Notes: a model not told the origin generated them from the letters alone. A stretch of 64,000 bases of DNA from Anaerolineae bacterium (GCA_022843385.1 JALHNT010000007.1:122258-186257); one strand, 5' to 3'. Positions 33,704 through 41,710 are shown, numbered from the stretch's first letter. Numbers and translations are program-made.

Positions 33704-34873
33704 ATGTGGCAGAAAATCGGATGGTGTACGTTCGCTCTGCTCCTGATTTTCGGTAACGGTTCCAGGCTAATCGCAAGCCCTAGCGGAGAAGCCTGCGAGC
33801 AAAGGATCGCGTTATCACAAGCAACATTCTTGTCTTCGGTTGAAACAGGGGTGGAAACGCCGATAGATGTTTATGTGTCAACCCTTTCGGTGAACCAGGG
33901 AACTCCGGTCAATCTTACCAATGGACGATCTAGCAGGGAAGTATATGGCGAATATGGATTGGATGGATCGCCAGATGGACGGCAGATCGCTTTCAAGACA
34001 GGTTTCGATACGCTATCGATCATGAGTGTTGATGGCAGTGGTCTGCGAAACTTCACTTATCCGCACCACTTTCTTCATTTCATAAGATGGTCGCCTTCTG
34101 GGGAATGGATAGCCACCTTTATGGATGATAGGTCGGTGAGAAATAGCCCCTTTTTACTGAACCTGCTCCATGTTGAGGATGGGAAAACCATTTCCGTCCC
34201 TGAAGCAATATCAGAGTCTTTTGCATCCATGTCCTGGTCCCCCGATAGTTCAATGATCATTTTCAGTGGGGTGCGCAACGACACATATTATCTCTACACT
34301 GTTTCACTCGATGATTTTTCGGTGAGGGCTTTCGGTGGATCTAGGGATGTGACTGATAGCAAACTAAGTCAATATCCTGAATGGTCACCTAATGGGAAGT
34401 ATATCGCGTTTAGAAATTTTGGAGATGATTTGGGCCAAACTATGTATATCACTGATCTGAGTGGTTCACCCATCCATACCATACCCATTACAGCCCTTGG
34501 GGCAATACGATGGTCATATGACAGCCGGTATATCGCTTTTGATGATAACCGCGACATTTACATCCTGGATGTTGACACAGGAACATCGCGGCGTCTGGCA
34601 GTGGATTTAAGCGCCTCCTTCATCATCGCCGAAGAGCGTGATCCTGAGACGGGGAATATATCCATGCAGCTAGTCGTGAATTTACCCTTGAGTCCTGCCA
34701 TGGGCTATGACTGGTCGCCTGATGGATACCAGCTTGTTGTTGCTGCGCCAGGGATGTGGATCGTGGATGTGTTTGCTGAAACCGTGATGCCAATTCCAGT
34801 GCCTGCCGAGGTTTCCCTCAGTGATATCGTCTGGTTGAATTGCCCCAATATAGAAGTTCATCGTAAGGATTGA
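33704..34873 (+). CDS. Exported TolB/WD40-like beta-propeller protein (repeat-bracketed)
   Basis: A 389-residue protein with a signal peptide (IGWCTFALLLIFGNGSRLIA). TolB-like blades follow: GLDGSPDGRQIAFKTG, IRWSPSGEWIATFM, MSWSPDSSMIIFSG, PEWSPNGKYIAFRN, IRWSYDSRYIAFDD and YDWSPDGYQLVVAA. Each is preceded by a short strand naming an attribute (YITDLSGSPIHTI, IYILDVDTG). Six blades make a complete propeller. GAGGTAACTC precedes the ATG. GC content is visibly lower than in bioY and the carboxypeptidase on either side, and the gene lies exactly between the two 112-bp repeats. It therefore looks like an inserted cassette. Similar in type to the gene at 38779. Confidence 0.82.
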   Translation: MWQKIGWCTFALLLIFGNGSRLIASPSGEACEQRIALSQATFLSSVETGVETPIDVYVSTLSVNQGTPVNLTNGRSSREVYGEYGLDGSPDGRQIAFKTGFDTLSIMSVDGSGLRNFTYPHHFLHFIRWSPSGEWIATFMDDRSVRNSPFLLNLLHVEDGKTISVPEAISESFASMSWSPDSSMIIFSGVRNDTYYLYTVSLDDFSVRAFGGSRDVTDSKLSQYPEWSPNGKYIAFRNFGDDLGQTMYITDLSGSPIHTIPITALGAIRWSYDSRYIAFDDNRDIYILDVDTGTSRRLAVDLSASFIIAEERDPETGNISMQLVVNLPLSPAMGYDWSPDGYQLVVAAPGMWIVDVFAETVMPIPVPAEVSLSDIVWLNCPNIEVHRKD

Positions 34874-34887
34874 AAGGGGTGGGAGAA

Positions 34888-34999
34888 GGCGTCGCTGGCG
34901 GAAGGCGGGCGGGCGCTGCTGCTGCGGAGCGGCCTGCTGCGCTGACGGAACACTGGATTAGAACGACGAGGGGCGACAGGTGCGCCCCTTTTTTGTTGG
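34888..34999. repeat. 112-bp direct repeat, copy 2
   Basis: Second copy of the bioY 3' end and terminator, here without the rest of bioY. It lies 14 bases past the stop of the propeller gene. Confidence 0.93.
34969..34994 (+). terminator. Duplicated Rho-independent terminator
   Basis: Exact copy of the bioY terminator (7-bp stem, T6). In this position it terminates the inserted propeller gene and separates it from the convergent carboxypeptidase gene. Confidence 0.85.
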
Positions 35000-35050
35000 T
35001 CGTGCCGGACTCTTCCCCACGCAACCAGATGATGTGGCTGGATCGACAGT

Positions 35051-36580
35051 CTAGCTCAACCGGTACAGGTCGCTGAACTTCTGTTCCAGATAGGCCAGAT
35101 AGGGCGCGACGTGCAGATCGCTGCCGGTGCAGCGCTGGAGCAGTTCCGAGGCGCTGAAGGCCCGCCCGTGCCGGTAGATATTCTGCTGCAACCAGCCCAG
35201 CAGCGGCGCATAATCCCCCCGCTCCAGCCCGTCATTCAGCCCGCTGACATCGCGCCGTGCCGCGTTGAGGAACTGCGCCGACATGATGTTGCCGATGGTA
35301 TAACCGGGGAATGAGCCGAAGCCGCCGCCCGACCAGTGAATATCCTGCAACACGCCCTCGCTGTCGGTCTTCGGCACGACGCCCAGATACTCCTTCATCT
35401 TCGCATTCCAGATTTCCGGCAGGTCTTTCACCTGAAGGCTGCCCTCCAGCAGACCCATCTCGATCTCGACCCGCAGCATGATGTGCAGGTTGTAGGTCAC
35501 TTCGTCGGCCTCGACGCGGATCAGGCTGGGACGGACGCGGTTGACAGCGCGGTAGAGGAATTCGGGATCAACCTCGGTGACCTGTTCCGGGAAGTAATGG
35601 CGCAGGCGGTCATAATGATTGACCCAGAACTCACGGCTGCGTCCGATCTGATTCTCCCATAAGCGCGACTGCGACTCATGGGCGCCGTAGCTGGTGCCAC
35701 CCACCGGGTACTTGCCGAGGAAGTCAATCGTCAGCGCCGTGCGCGTCAGGGCCGGGTCAACACCCTGCTCATACAGCGCGTGGCCGGTTTCGTGCAGCGT
35801 GCCGTAGAGCGCCTGGGGAAAGTAGTGCAGGTCGTAGCGGGTGGTGATGCGGACATCCTGGCGAGTGAAGGAAATCTCGAAGGGATGGGGCGCGATGTCC
35901 AGCCGTCCGCGCTTCAGGTCATAGCCGAAGCGCTGCGCCATCTCCAGCCCGAAGGCTTTCTGCTTATCCAGCGGATACTCATGCCGCCACAGGTCGCGCT
36001 CCAGCGGCCGGTCGTTGGCGACGATCTTTTGCAGCAGCGGCAGCAGACCGGCTTTCAGATCGCCGAAGATCAGCTTGAGTTTGGCAGCGGTCACGCTTGG
36101 CTCGTACTCGAACACCAGCGCATCAAACGGATGCTCCTGATAGCCCACCGCCTCGGCCTGGCGCTTCGCCAGATCGAGCTGCTGCTGCAAGTACGGGGCA
36201 AAGCGCTTGAAGTCGTTGTCACGTTTGGACTCGGCCCACACGCCTTCGCTGACCGGTTCAAGGGCGGCTTTGTCGCTGACCAGATCGAGCGGCAGGCGGC
36301 GGCTGATGCTATAGTACTGGCGCGTCTGCTGCACCGCCCGCAGCCGATAGGAGTCCGGCTCGTCAGCGGCCACCTCGCGCTCGGCGGCATCCAGTAGGCG
36401 GGCGGTCTTGTCGCTGATGAAGTGTTCCTGCGCCAGCCGCGACAGCGTGGCGAGCTGCTGACCGCGCGTTTCGGCACCGCCGGACGGCATCATGGTGCGC
36501 GCATCCCACTTGAGGATCGAGATCGCGTTCAGCAAATCATTCAATTCGGCGATATGCGCCTGAAAGTCGGCGTAAGTCAT
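35051..36580 (-). CDS. M32-family metallocarboxypeptidase
   Basis: A 509-residue cytosolic carboxypeptidase of the Taq/Pfu type. The zinc motif HETGH (His263-Glu264-His267) follows LYGTLHETGHALYEQG, and the third ligand Glu lies in the helix after it, where GTSYGAHESQSRLWENQIGRS gives H-E-S-Q-S, the M32 signature. WDARTMMP near the N-terminus and IRVEADEVTYNLHIMLR are also family-conserved. It removes C-terminal residues with broad specificity, needing a divalent metal. Full length for the family (about 500). Its upstream side is flanked by a 77-bp sequence that recurs at 37288. Confidence 0.95.
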   Translation of the reverse strand: MTYADFQAHIAELNDLLNAISILKWDARTMMPSGGAETRGQQLATLSRLAQEHFISDKTARLLDAAEREVAADEPDSYRLRAVQQTRQYYSISRRLPLDLVSDKAALEPVSEGVWAESKRDNDFKRFAPYLQQQLDLAKRQAEAVGYQEHPFDALVFEYEPSVTAAKLKLIFGDLKAGLLPLLQKIVANDRPLERDLWRHEYPLDKQKAFGLEMAQRFGYDLKRGRLDIAPHPFEISFTRQDVRITTRYDLHYFPQALYGTLHETGHALYEQGVDPALTRTALTIDFLGKYPVGGTSYGAHESQSRLWENQIGRSREFWVNHYDRLRHYFPEQVTEVDPEFLYRAVNRVRPSLIRVEADEVTYNLHIMLRVEIEMGLLEGSLQVKDLPEIWNAKMKEYLGVVPKTDSEGVLQDIHWSGGGFGSFPGYTIGNIMSAQFLNAARRDVSGLNDGLERGDYAPLLGWLQQNIYRHGRAFSASELLQRCTGSDLHVAPYLAYLEQKFSDLYRLS

Positions 36581-36643
36581 AAACTATTCTCCTGAGCGTT
36601 GTACCTATCCAGCAGCGGTTGTCACGGCGTCTACTGTAGCAAC

Positions 36644-36720
36644 GGCGCGAACGGATTGCCACGCGCTGGCCTATAGCCAATGGGCGCGTCATAATTGGCT
36701 TCGATTGGGACGAATGATAG
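36644..36720. repeat. 77-bp direct repeat, copy A
   Basis: About 93 percent identical to 37288-37363. Its core ACGCGCTGGCCTATAGCCA (36661-36679) with the following ATGGGCGCGT can fold: ACGCGC pairs with GCGCGT and TGGC with GCCA, leaving a 4-base bulge. It ends in GATAG 10 bases before the ATG of the next small gene and may contain its promoter. Confidence 0.85.
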
Positions 36721-36729
36721 GTAACACCA

Positions 36730-37254
36730 ATGCGACAGCGGATAATGGTAAGTTTTGTTCTGATTTCTGCGGTTGTTTTGCTGCTTCTCGGTCTAGTAGC
36801 ATTACAGATAGTCTATCGTTACCAAAGTCTCCGCATGACTCCTTTTGTTTTGCCCACCTATACGCCAGGCAGTGTCAAGCTAATCTGTAGCACCTTTCAA
36901 CGGTTGACTGAAACACAATTCTGTTTGGATAGCAGCCTACATGATGCAAACACTCTCGAACGAGAACTCGACATAGCTTATGTCGATCAAGTAACTCATT
37001 ATGACGATTTGATACCTTTGTTGGATCATCTGGAGTCAAGACACTCTTTTTGTGTTGAACGGCGTCCAAACTACTACCAAACGTATAGCAAGATGAACTG
37101 CCCACCACCGGAGGCATGTTCGACTGACAATGAACAGTATCAATGCTCTTTTGGTTTAACAACCGAAAGCAGTGATATGGCTATTATTATAAGTATCAAT
37201 AGACAAACTGGTGTGCTGAGTAATTTTGGCGTTATCCGCCCGTCACCTTCTTGA
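36730..37254 (+). CDS. Small membrane-anchored protein, unknown
   Basis: A 174-residue protein with one N-terminal membrane segment (MVSFVLISAVVLLLLGLVALQIV), then an exposed domain with five or six Cys (LICSTF, FCLDS, SFCVERR, NCPPPEACST, QCSFG), suggesting disulfides outside the cell. It is not recognised as any family. Base composition is clearly AT-richer than the carboxypeptidase gene upstream. AGGT lies 8 bases before the start. It is bracketed by the two 76 to 77-bp direct repeats, so it appears to be an inserted or duplicated unit. Its similarity to the next gene is limited to topology. Confidence 0.7.
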   Translation: MRQRIMVSFVLISAVVLLLLGLVALQIVYRYQSLRMTPFVLPTYTPGSVKLICSTFQRLTETQFCLDSSLHDANTLERELDIAYVDQVTHYDDLIPLLDHLESRHSFCVERRPNYYQTYSKMNCPPPEACSTDNEQYQCSFGLTTESSDMAIIISINRQTGVLSNFGVIRPSPS

Positions 37255-37287
37255 TCTTTACTGGTTGCACATCAGTCGGCCACCACT

Positions 37288-37363
37288 GGCGCGAACGGCT
37301 GCCACGCGCTGGCCTATAGCCAATGGGCGCGTCGTAATTGGCCTCGATTGGGACGCATGATAG
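37288..37363. repeat. 76-bp direct repeat, copy B
   Basis: Second copy of the element at 36644, differing at about five positions. It also lies immediately upstream of a small AT-rich gene, with the same folding core. Confidence 0.85.
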
Positions 37364-37402
37364 CTCGGCATCCTATTGAGAGTCGCTATCCTGGATGGGG
37401 AT

Positions 37403-37903
37403 ATGAGCATGACTTATCCTAACTTTCGAAGCACGGTGAGGCTATTGGGGCGGGTGGCAGTTATATGCTTGATTGGGGTGTCCGTATTTGCTCTGTGCCT
37501 GGGGTATATGGTTGTCGGTAGAAGCGACAATCAGAGTCGTCATGTGGATTTTACCGCTTTTGCTACCGCTAGGGATGTACAGACCTTTTTGTCGGGGCAA
37601 GTCGTAGGGCGTTCCCTGAACGATAGTGCAACTTTGAACTTTATGCGTGACAGGAATCTTTCAGGGTGTCAGAGTTGGAGTGAGAAGCATATTTATGTCT
37701 ATGAAGGGAAGGAGATTGCGAGCTGTGAGGCATTGGCTCCCGCAAATTGCCCTGGTGGAGACTACATGATTGAGTGCATCATGTACGAATTCGTCATCCC
37801 AAGCACTTATGTTATTGAGTACCGTTTCATTAATGATGTATTTGTCGATGTCACAGTCAAGCGAAAGACACCGTACATACCAAAATGGGGCAATAGCGAG
37901 TGA
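37403..37903 (+). CDS. Small membrane-anchored protein, unknown
   Basis: A 166-residue product from ATG 37403, chosen for GATGGGG just upstream; the frame is open from a TTG nine codons earlier. The N-terminal segment LLGRVAVICLIGVSVFALCLGYMVV is a single membrane anchor. The exposed part has Cys residues in SGCQSW, ASCEALAPANCPGG and IECIMYEF, and an all-beta ending (YVIEYRFINDVFVDVTVKRK). No family recognised. AT-rich like its neighbours. Together with the preceding gene it forms a pair of similar architecture, each behind a copy of the same repeat, as expected of a cassette-like expansion. Confidence 0.65.
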   Translation: MSMTYPNFRSTVRLLGRVAVICLIGVSVFALCLGYMVVGRSDNQSRHVDFTAFATARDVQTFLSGQVVGRSLNDSATLNFMRDRNLSGCQSWSEKHIYVYEGKEIASCEALAPANCPGGDYMIECIMYEFVIPSTYVIEYRFINDVFVDVTVKRKTPYIPKWGNSE

Positions 37904-38019
37904 GTAGCTTAGGGCTACGCCGTTGAGGGAAAAATGCTGGAAACTCCTGGCGATCCTCTCTCTCAAGCCGAGTTGAACTGTGTAACGGCTATACGCATTC
38001 GTAACGAATGGAGACCAAC

Positions 38020-38220
38020 ATGGAATTTGAGGAATTGGGACTGAGTGAAAAGTGTTTGGAAAGAATCAAGCTATCTGGAGCAGAAAATGTCGAGGAATAT
38101 GTCGAAGCGCTAGAAATGAACTGGGGAGACTTTGCTGACTATAGTGTCGGTATTGAGTGTTTGAATGAAATTGTTGATCGGCTTGAGGCATTGGGGCTAT
38201 GGGTGTCACCAGAAAAGTGA
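38020..38220 (+). CDS. Free-standing RNA polymerase alpha-CTD-like (HhH) domain protein
   Basis: A 66-residue product. ATG 38020 follows GGAG at 6 bases; another in-frame ATG lies four codons earlier. The sequence ELGLSEKCLERIKLSGAENV...VGIECLNEIVDRLEALGL follows the alpha-CTD pattern: L-x-L-S-x-[RK]-x-x-x-x-[IL], a helix with V-x-E-[LY]-V, then [GS]-x-x-[SC]-L-x-E-I-x-x-x-L-x-x-[LM]-G-L. The DNA-contacting Arg of true alpha-CTD and the GxKS before the last helix are not conserved. It may bind DNA or RNA polymerase-associated factors, or just share the fold. It is probably cotranscribed with the next gene 13 bases downstream. Confidence 0.55.
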   Translation: MEFEELGLSEKCLERIKLSGAENVEEYVEALEMNWGDFADYSVGIECLNEIVDRLEALGLWVSPEK

Positions 38221-38233
38221 GTCATCTGGAGAA

Positions 38234-38599
38234 ATGATGAATGCCAACCAATATGCCAACGGTGAGCGAAAAGAAATCGAGAATTTGATTATCGCAGTCG
38301 CGGGTCGTATTGCTGTTGATGAGGAAACAGGATGTCTCGATAGCGAAACTGTCGAAAACTGGTTTATCGGATGGCGTAGGTTGATAGAATATTATAAGGA
38401 TAACAATGACTTTGATATAGGGATTGAAGTCATGCGAGAATATATAAGAGTAGAAAATCTGTTCGGCGGTATTCAACACAATAAACAAGCGGATGACGAA
38501 TGCGTAGAGATAGCACGTGAGGCAATTGATGAGTTGAATTATTACCTGAATGAGATAATCAAGACGATTACCAGAAAACTCCATCCAGGTGGAAGATAA
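38234..38599 (+). CDS. Small helical protein, unknown (possible immunity-type gene)
   Basis: A 121-residue acidic protein from ATG 38234, with GGAG directly before it. It is almost entirely helical (ERKEIENLIIAVAGRIAVDEE, VENWFIGWRRLIEYYKDN, CVEIAREAIDELNYYLNEI), with no signal or membrane segment. No family is recognised. Its small size, acidity, AT-rich composition and position immediately upstream of an RHS-repeat fragment resemble orphan immunity genes left beside polymorphic toxin loci, but no motif confirms this. It may form a two-gene unit with the alpha-CTD-like gene. Confidence 0.6.
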   Translation: MMNANQYANGERKEIENLIIAVAGRIAVDEETGCLDSETVENWFIGWRRLIEYYKDNNDFDIGIEVMREYIRVENLFGGIQHNKQADDECVEIAREAIDELNYYLNEIIKTITRKLHPGGR

Positions 38600-38625
38600 G
38601 CTTCGCTGTAGATCAATTGAGGTCA

Positions 38626-38733
38626 GATACTTGTAATGGGCTGGGCAACCGCGTCTCGCAGGCGGTCAGCGGTCAGGTGACGCACTATCTGCTCGACATT
38701 CAGCCGGGATTGAGTGTAGTGCTGTTGGCAGCC
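38626..38733 (+). pseudogene. RHS-repeat gene fragment
   Basis: This stretch translates to NGLGNRVSQAVSGQVTHYLL followed by DIQPGLSVVLLAA. This is the RHS/YD repeat consensus (Y-x-Y-D-G-x-G-N-R-x-x-x-x-x-x-G-x-x-x-x-Y-x-x-D). It is bounded by unrelated sequence on both sides and has no start signal of its own. It is a leftover of a much larger RHS/YD-repeat gene, a class that usually encodes polymorphic toxins or large surface proteins. Confidence 0.75.
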
Positions 38734-38778
38734 GTTGAGGCTCAATGTCCTGGCTTTCGCTTCAGAAAGAGAGGCGGG

Positions 38779-39852
38779 TCAATTGCAGGCCTGCTTGTGA
38801 CTGAGGTTGATGAGTTCACTTCCATCGACTTTAGTCCGCCAGATATTGGAGGTGACGCCATCGCGCCACACAGCAACGGCCAGGTACTCATCATCCGGCG
38901 ACCAGTCGAAATCCAGAATGTCCCCCAACACCTTGTAGATAACCCGCCGAATCCGACTGCCGTCAGCTTCCATCACCCAGAGATTCGGGTTTTGTCCGAA
39001 ATCCGATAGATCAGAGACAAAAGCGATTTGACGGCCGTCATGCGACCAGGCTGCGGCGGAAACATCCCCATCATGATTCGGGGTGAGGTTGATATGGCTG
39101 TCCTGCTTCCAGTCATAAAAATACAGATCATTGGGATCACCGGTGCGGACGGGCATGGTGATCAAGGCGAGCTTGTCCAGTCCCGGCGACCAGGCCGCAT
39201 CGATTGTCATGCCGGGTACGGGTATGGTGGTGAATGCCTCAGCCTCAATGTCGAGAATCACGATCTTGGTGTATCCGATGGACAGAGCAAACAACTCTTT
39301 ATCGTCAGCGCTGCGAACCATATTGTCTGCACTCAGGAAATCAGACGGAATAGTGCGAATCTCATCATTCACCAGATTGATGATCTTGATCCCACGTGTT
39401 TCGGAATTGATGAACATGACAGCGATCTCCTGACTATCGTGAGACCAAACCGTGATGCCATAGAGGAATCCTTCCGGCGGGACAATTTCACGCAATCCAT
39501 TCCCATCACCGTTCACAATACTGACGGTCGTTCTGTCGTCATAAATGGATAGGAAGCTAACCCAGTTTCCATCAGGCGACCACCGCGGATAGACATCATC
39601 AGCCAGCCGGTCAGATGACAGATTACGGAGGTTGCCGCCATCCTGATCCATCAGCCAGATGTCTTCATCACCCAATCTTTCCGAAACAAACGCGATCTGA
39701 TCACCGGATGGCGACCAGACCGGTGAATGATCCCGACAATAGGGCAGCGAATCGGCATCTGCCATATACGAGGGGGCAATGGTCATTATCAACCACAGCA
39801 GCATTGCCCAACTGATCGCTGTCATTCGATGGAGTTTTGCTATCGGCATCAT
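38779..39852 (-). CDS. Exported TolB-like beta-propeller protein
   Basis: A 357-residue protein with a signal-like N-terminus (ISWAMLLWLIMTIAPSYMA). Six TolB/WD40-like blades follow: PVWSPSGDQIAFVSERLGDEDIWLMDQDGGN, PRWSPDGNWVSFLS, TVWSHDSQEIAVMF, AAWSPGLDKLALIT, AAWSHDGRQIAFVSD and FDWSPDDEYLAVAV (first one given in part as its core WSPSGDQIAF). It shares architecture with the repeat-bracketed gene at 33704 and is also AT-richer than average. The 3' end abuts the RHS fragment. It likely binds a ligand or protein outside the membrane; no pal/tol genes are present, so a Tol system role is unlikely. Confidence 0.82.
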   Translation of the reverse strand: MMPIAKLHRMTAISWAMLLWLIMTIAPSYMADADSLPYCRDHSPVWSPSGDQIAFVSERLGDEDIWLMDQDGGNLRNLSSDRLADDVYPRWSPDGNWVSFLSIYDDRTTVSIVNGDGNGLREIVPPEGFLYGITVWSHDSQEIAVMFINSETRGIKIINLVNDEIRTIPSDFLSADNMVRSADDKELFALSIGYTKIVILDIEAEAFTTIPVPGMTIDAAWSPGLDKLALITMPVRTGDPNDLYFYDWKQDSHINLTPNHDGDVSAAAWSHDGRQIAFVSDLSDFGQNPNLWVMEADGSRIRRVIYKVLGDILDFDWSPDDEYLAVAVWRDGVTSNIWRTKVDGSELINLSHKQACN

Positions 39853-39865
39853 TCCTTGAACATCC

Positions 39866-41710
39866 TCACTCCACCACCTGATCGGCGGTGAGGCTAAAGG
39901 GGCCGCTGCTGAGGTAGCCGTTGACGCGGACGGTGTAGGTGCCGGCGTCGGGCAAGGTTTGGATGATAAGCGGGTTCAGGCCGCCGGGGGTGTCGTCGCC
40001 TTCGGCCAGCACTGTGCCATCAGGAGCCAGCAGCGCCGCCACCGGGTCGAGTCCGCTGCCAGGGGCGGCCTGCACCGTGATCTGCACCCGGATGCCCGCC
40101 GGGGCATAGAAACGATAGAACTGGTACGCGCTGCCGGTCACCTGATCGTCCACGCTCAGGATGGGGATGAGGCCAGGGGCAGGTGTGGCGGTCGGGGCGA
40201 GGTTGACGACGCGCCAGATCAGGGTATAGCTGCCGGTGGTGGCACCGATGGCCGAGACGCGCAGGCTATAACGTCCACTGACCGGAGCGCGAGCCGAGCC
40301 AATCAGGGAATCGCGCCCACCACCGCTGTTGTCGTCCGAGGCCACCAGCGAGCCATCGGGGGCGACCAGTTGCAGCGCCGGATCGAGAGTCGTCACCAGC
40401 GGGCTGAGGGCGGCGGAGATGACATCGCCGGCGTTCAGGTCGATGCCCCAGCTATCGCGTTGCCCCGGTTGGTTGAGTTCGCCGGCATACACCTGATCGG
40501 GCAGGGTCAGGCCGCGCCGGTTATCCTGAAATGACCAGCCGCTGCCGTAGCCGATGACATAGCCGCCGGTGGTGTTGTTCTGCCCGTTGACCCACACGGT
40601 ATAGGTGCCGGTCTGAGAGGCGGTCAGGCCAGCGATGAGCGCCAGACCGTTGAGGGTGGTGGTGGCGATGACCTGCGCGCCGTCGATGTCGTACACTTCG
40701 AGCGTCGGGACGAGGGACGAGCCTTCCGCCAGCAGCAGCCCGATGGTCAGCACATCGCCCTGCGAGACCTCCAGCGGATAACGGTCGAAGTCGCCGGGGC
40801 GCTCAATCGCCCCCAGCACCAGCACATGATCGTCCAGCGGTTGACCAGTCAGCGCCGGCTGAATGGGCAGGAGCGGTGGTTCGATATAGGGCGTCACCGT
40901 CGGTTGCGGGTTGACCGCCGGGGTGATGGCGACAGGATTATCGCTCAAATCGTGGCTGATCTGATACTGACCGGTGAAACCACCGCCCCAGGCTTGCAGG
41001 CTGTAGAGGCCGTCGCTCGTCAGCGGAATGTTACGCAGCTCGGCGGCGCGATTGCCCCCGCTGTTGTCGTCCATCGTCACTTCGTTCCCGTCGGGGTCAT
41101 ACAGATGGATCACCGGGTCGATGCTGCCGCTGATGCGCGTCATCCGCAGGTTGAGGATCAAGCCGGCGCTGGCGGCCAGGGTGTAGACGTGACGCTCTTC
41201 CGGCACGGTGAATTGACTGATGCGGTTCTGTCCGCTGACCAGCTCGCCGATGATCGTCCCCAGCCGGGCGTAGAAAGGGGGTGTCGGCGTTGGCACAGCG
41301 ACGGTGACCGGCAGCGGCGTCGGGGTGTAATCCGCGGGATTGGGGCGATCGCTGTAGCCGAGACCGATGTCGTAGGTGGTGGCAGCGTCGGCCTGGACGC
41401 GAACGGTATAGGTCCCGCCTGTGGTGAGAGTTGCTTCTAACAGATTGGTTCCCTGCGCCAGCAGCGCCCCGTTGCTGTCGAGCAGCATCAGACTGATAGC
41501 GCGGCTGCTGATGACACGAATGCGGATGGCATCCCCGGCCTGGGCAACGAATTGATAGGGTTGAATTTCATTAGGCAAACTCAGGCTGCCGCTGGTTTGT
41601 TCCCAGAAGTTTAACAGGCGCAGTGGCAGCGTCAGGTTGGTGGGTGCGGGTTCAGTCTGGCAGCCAGCCAACAGCATCAGGGCGCAGAGGGTGAGGATGA
41701 AGGGGCGCAA
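39866..41710 (-). CDS. Lipoprotein with tandem PPC (pre-peptidase C-terminal) domains
   Basis: TTG 41710 is chosen as start because AGGAG lies 8 bases upstream and it gives a compact lipoprotein signal (RPFILTLCALMLLAGC, Cys17). A longer ATG frame would put about 40 residues before it. The 614-residue protein then has about five PPC-type beta sandwiches, each with D-x-x-L-x-L-x-D-x-x-G and G-x-Y-x-[VL]-x-[VA] signatures: IHLYDPDGNEVTMDDNSGG, LQLVAPDGSLVASDDNSGGG and ALLAPDGTVLAEGDDTPGG, with GTYTVRVQ, GRYSLRVS and GTYTVRVNGYL. PPC domains are usually attached to secreted peptidases as targeting or binding modules; here no peptidase domain is present. It is an all-PPC surface protein of unknown role, related in type to the protease at 61815. 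Confidence 0.8.
   Translation of the reverse strand: MRPFILTLCALMLLAGCQTEPAPTNLTLPLRLLNFWEQTSGSLSLPNEIQPYQFVAQAGDAIRIRVISSRAISLMLLDSNGALLAQGTNLLEATLTTGGTYTVRVQADAATTYDIGLGYSDRPNPADYTPTPLPVTVAVPTPTPPFYARLGTIIGELVSGQNRISQFTVPEERHVYTLAASAGLILNLRMTRISGSIDPVIHLYDPDGNEVTMDDNSGGNRAAELRNIPLTSDGLYSLQAWGGGFTGQYQISHDLSDNPVAITPAVNPQPTVTPYIEPPLLPIQPALTGQPLDDHVLVLGAIERPGDFDRYPLEVSQGDVLTIGLLLAEGSSLVPTLEVYDIDGAQVIATTTLNGLALIAGLTASQTGTYTVWVNGQNNTTGGYVIGYGSGWSFQDNRRGLTLPDQVYAGELNQPGQRDSWGIDLNAGDVISAALSPLVTTLDPALQLVAPDGSLVASDDNSGGGRDSLIGSARAPVSGRYSLRVSAIGATTGSYTLIWRVVNLAPTATPAPGLIPILSVDDQVTGSAYQFYRFYAPAGIRVQITVQAAPGSGLDPVAALLAPDGTVLAEGDDTPGGLNPLIIQTLPDAGTYTVRVNGYLSSGPFSLTADQVVE

Noticed and set aside
36661..36689. 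An integron attC site in the 76-bp repeat
   Set aside because: The imperfect stem is suggestive, but the GTTRRRY/RYYYAAC core sites are absent and no integron integrase is in the window.
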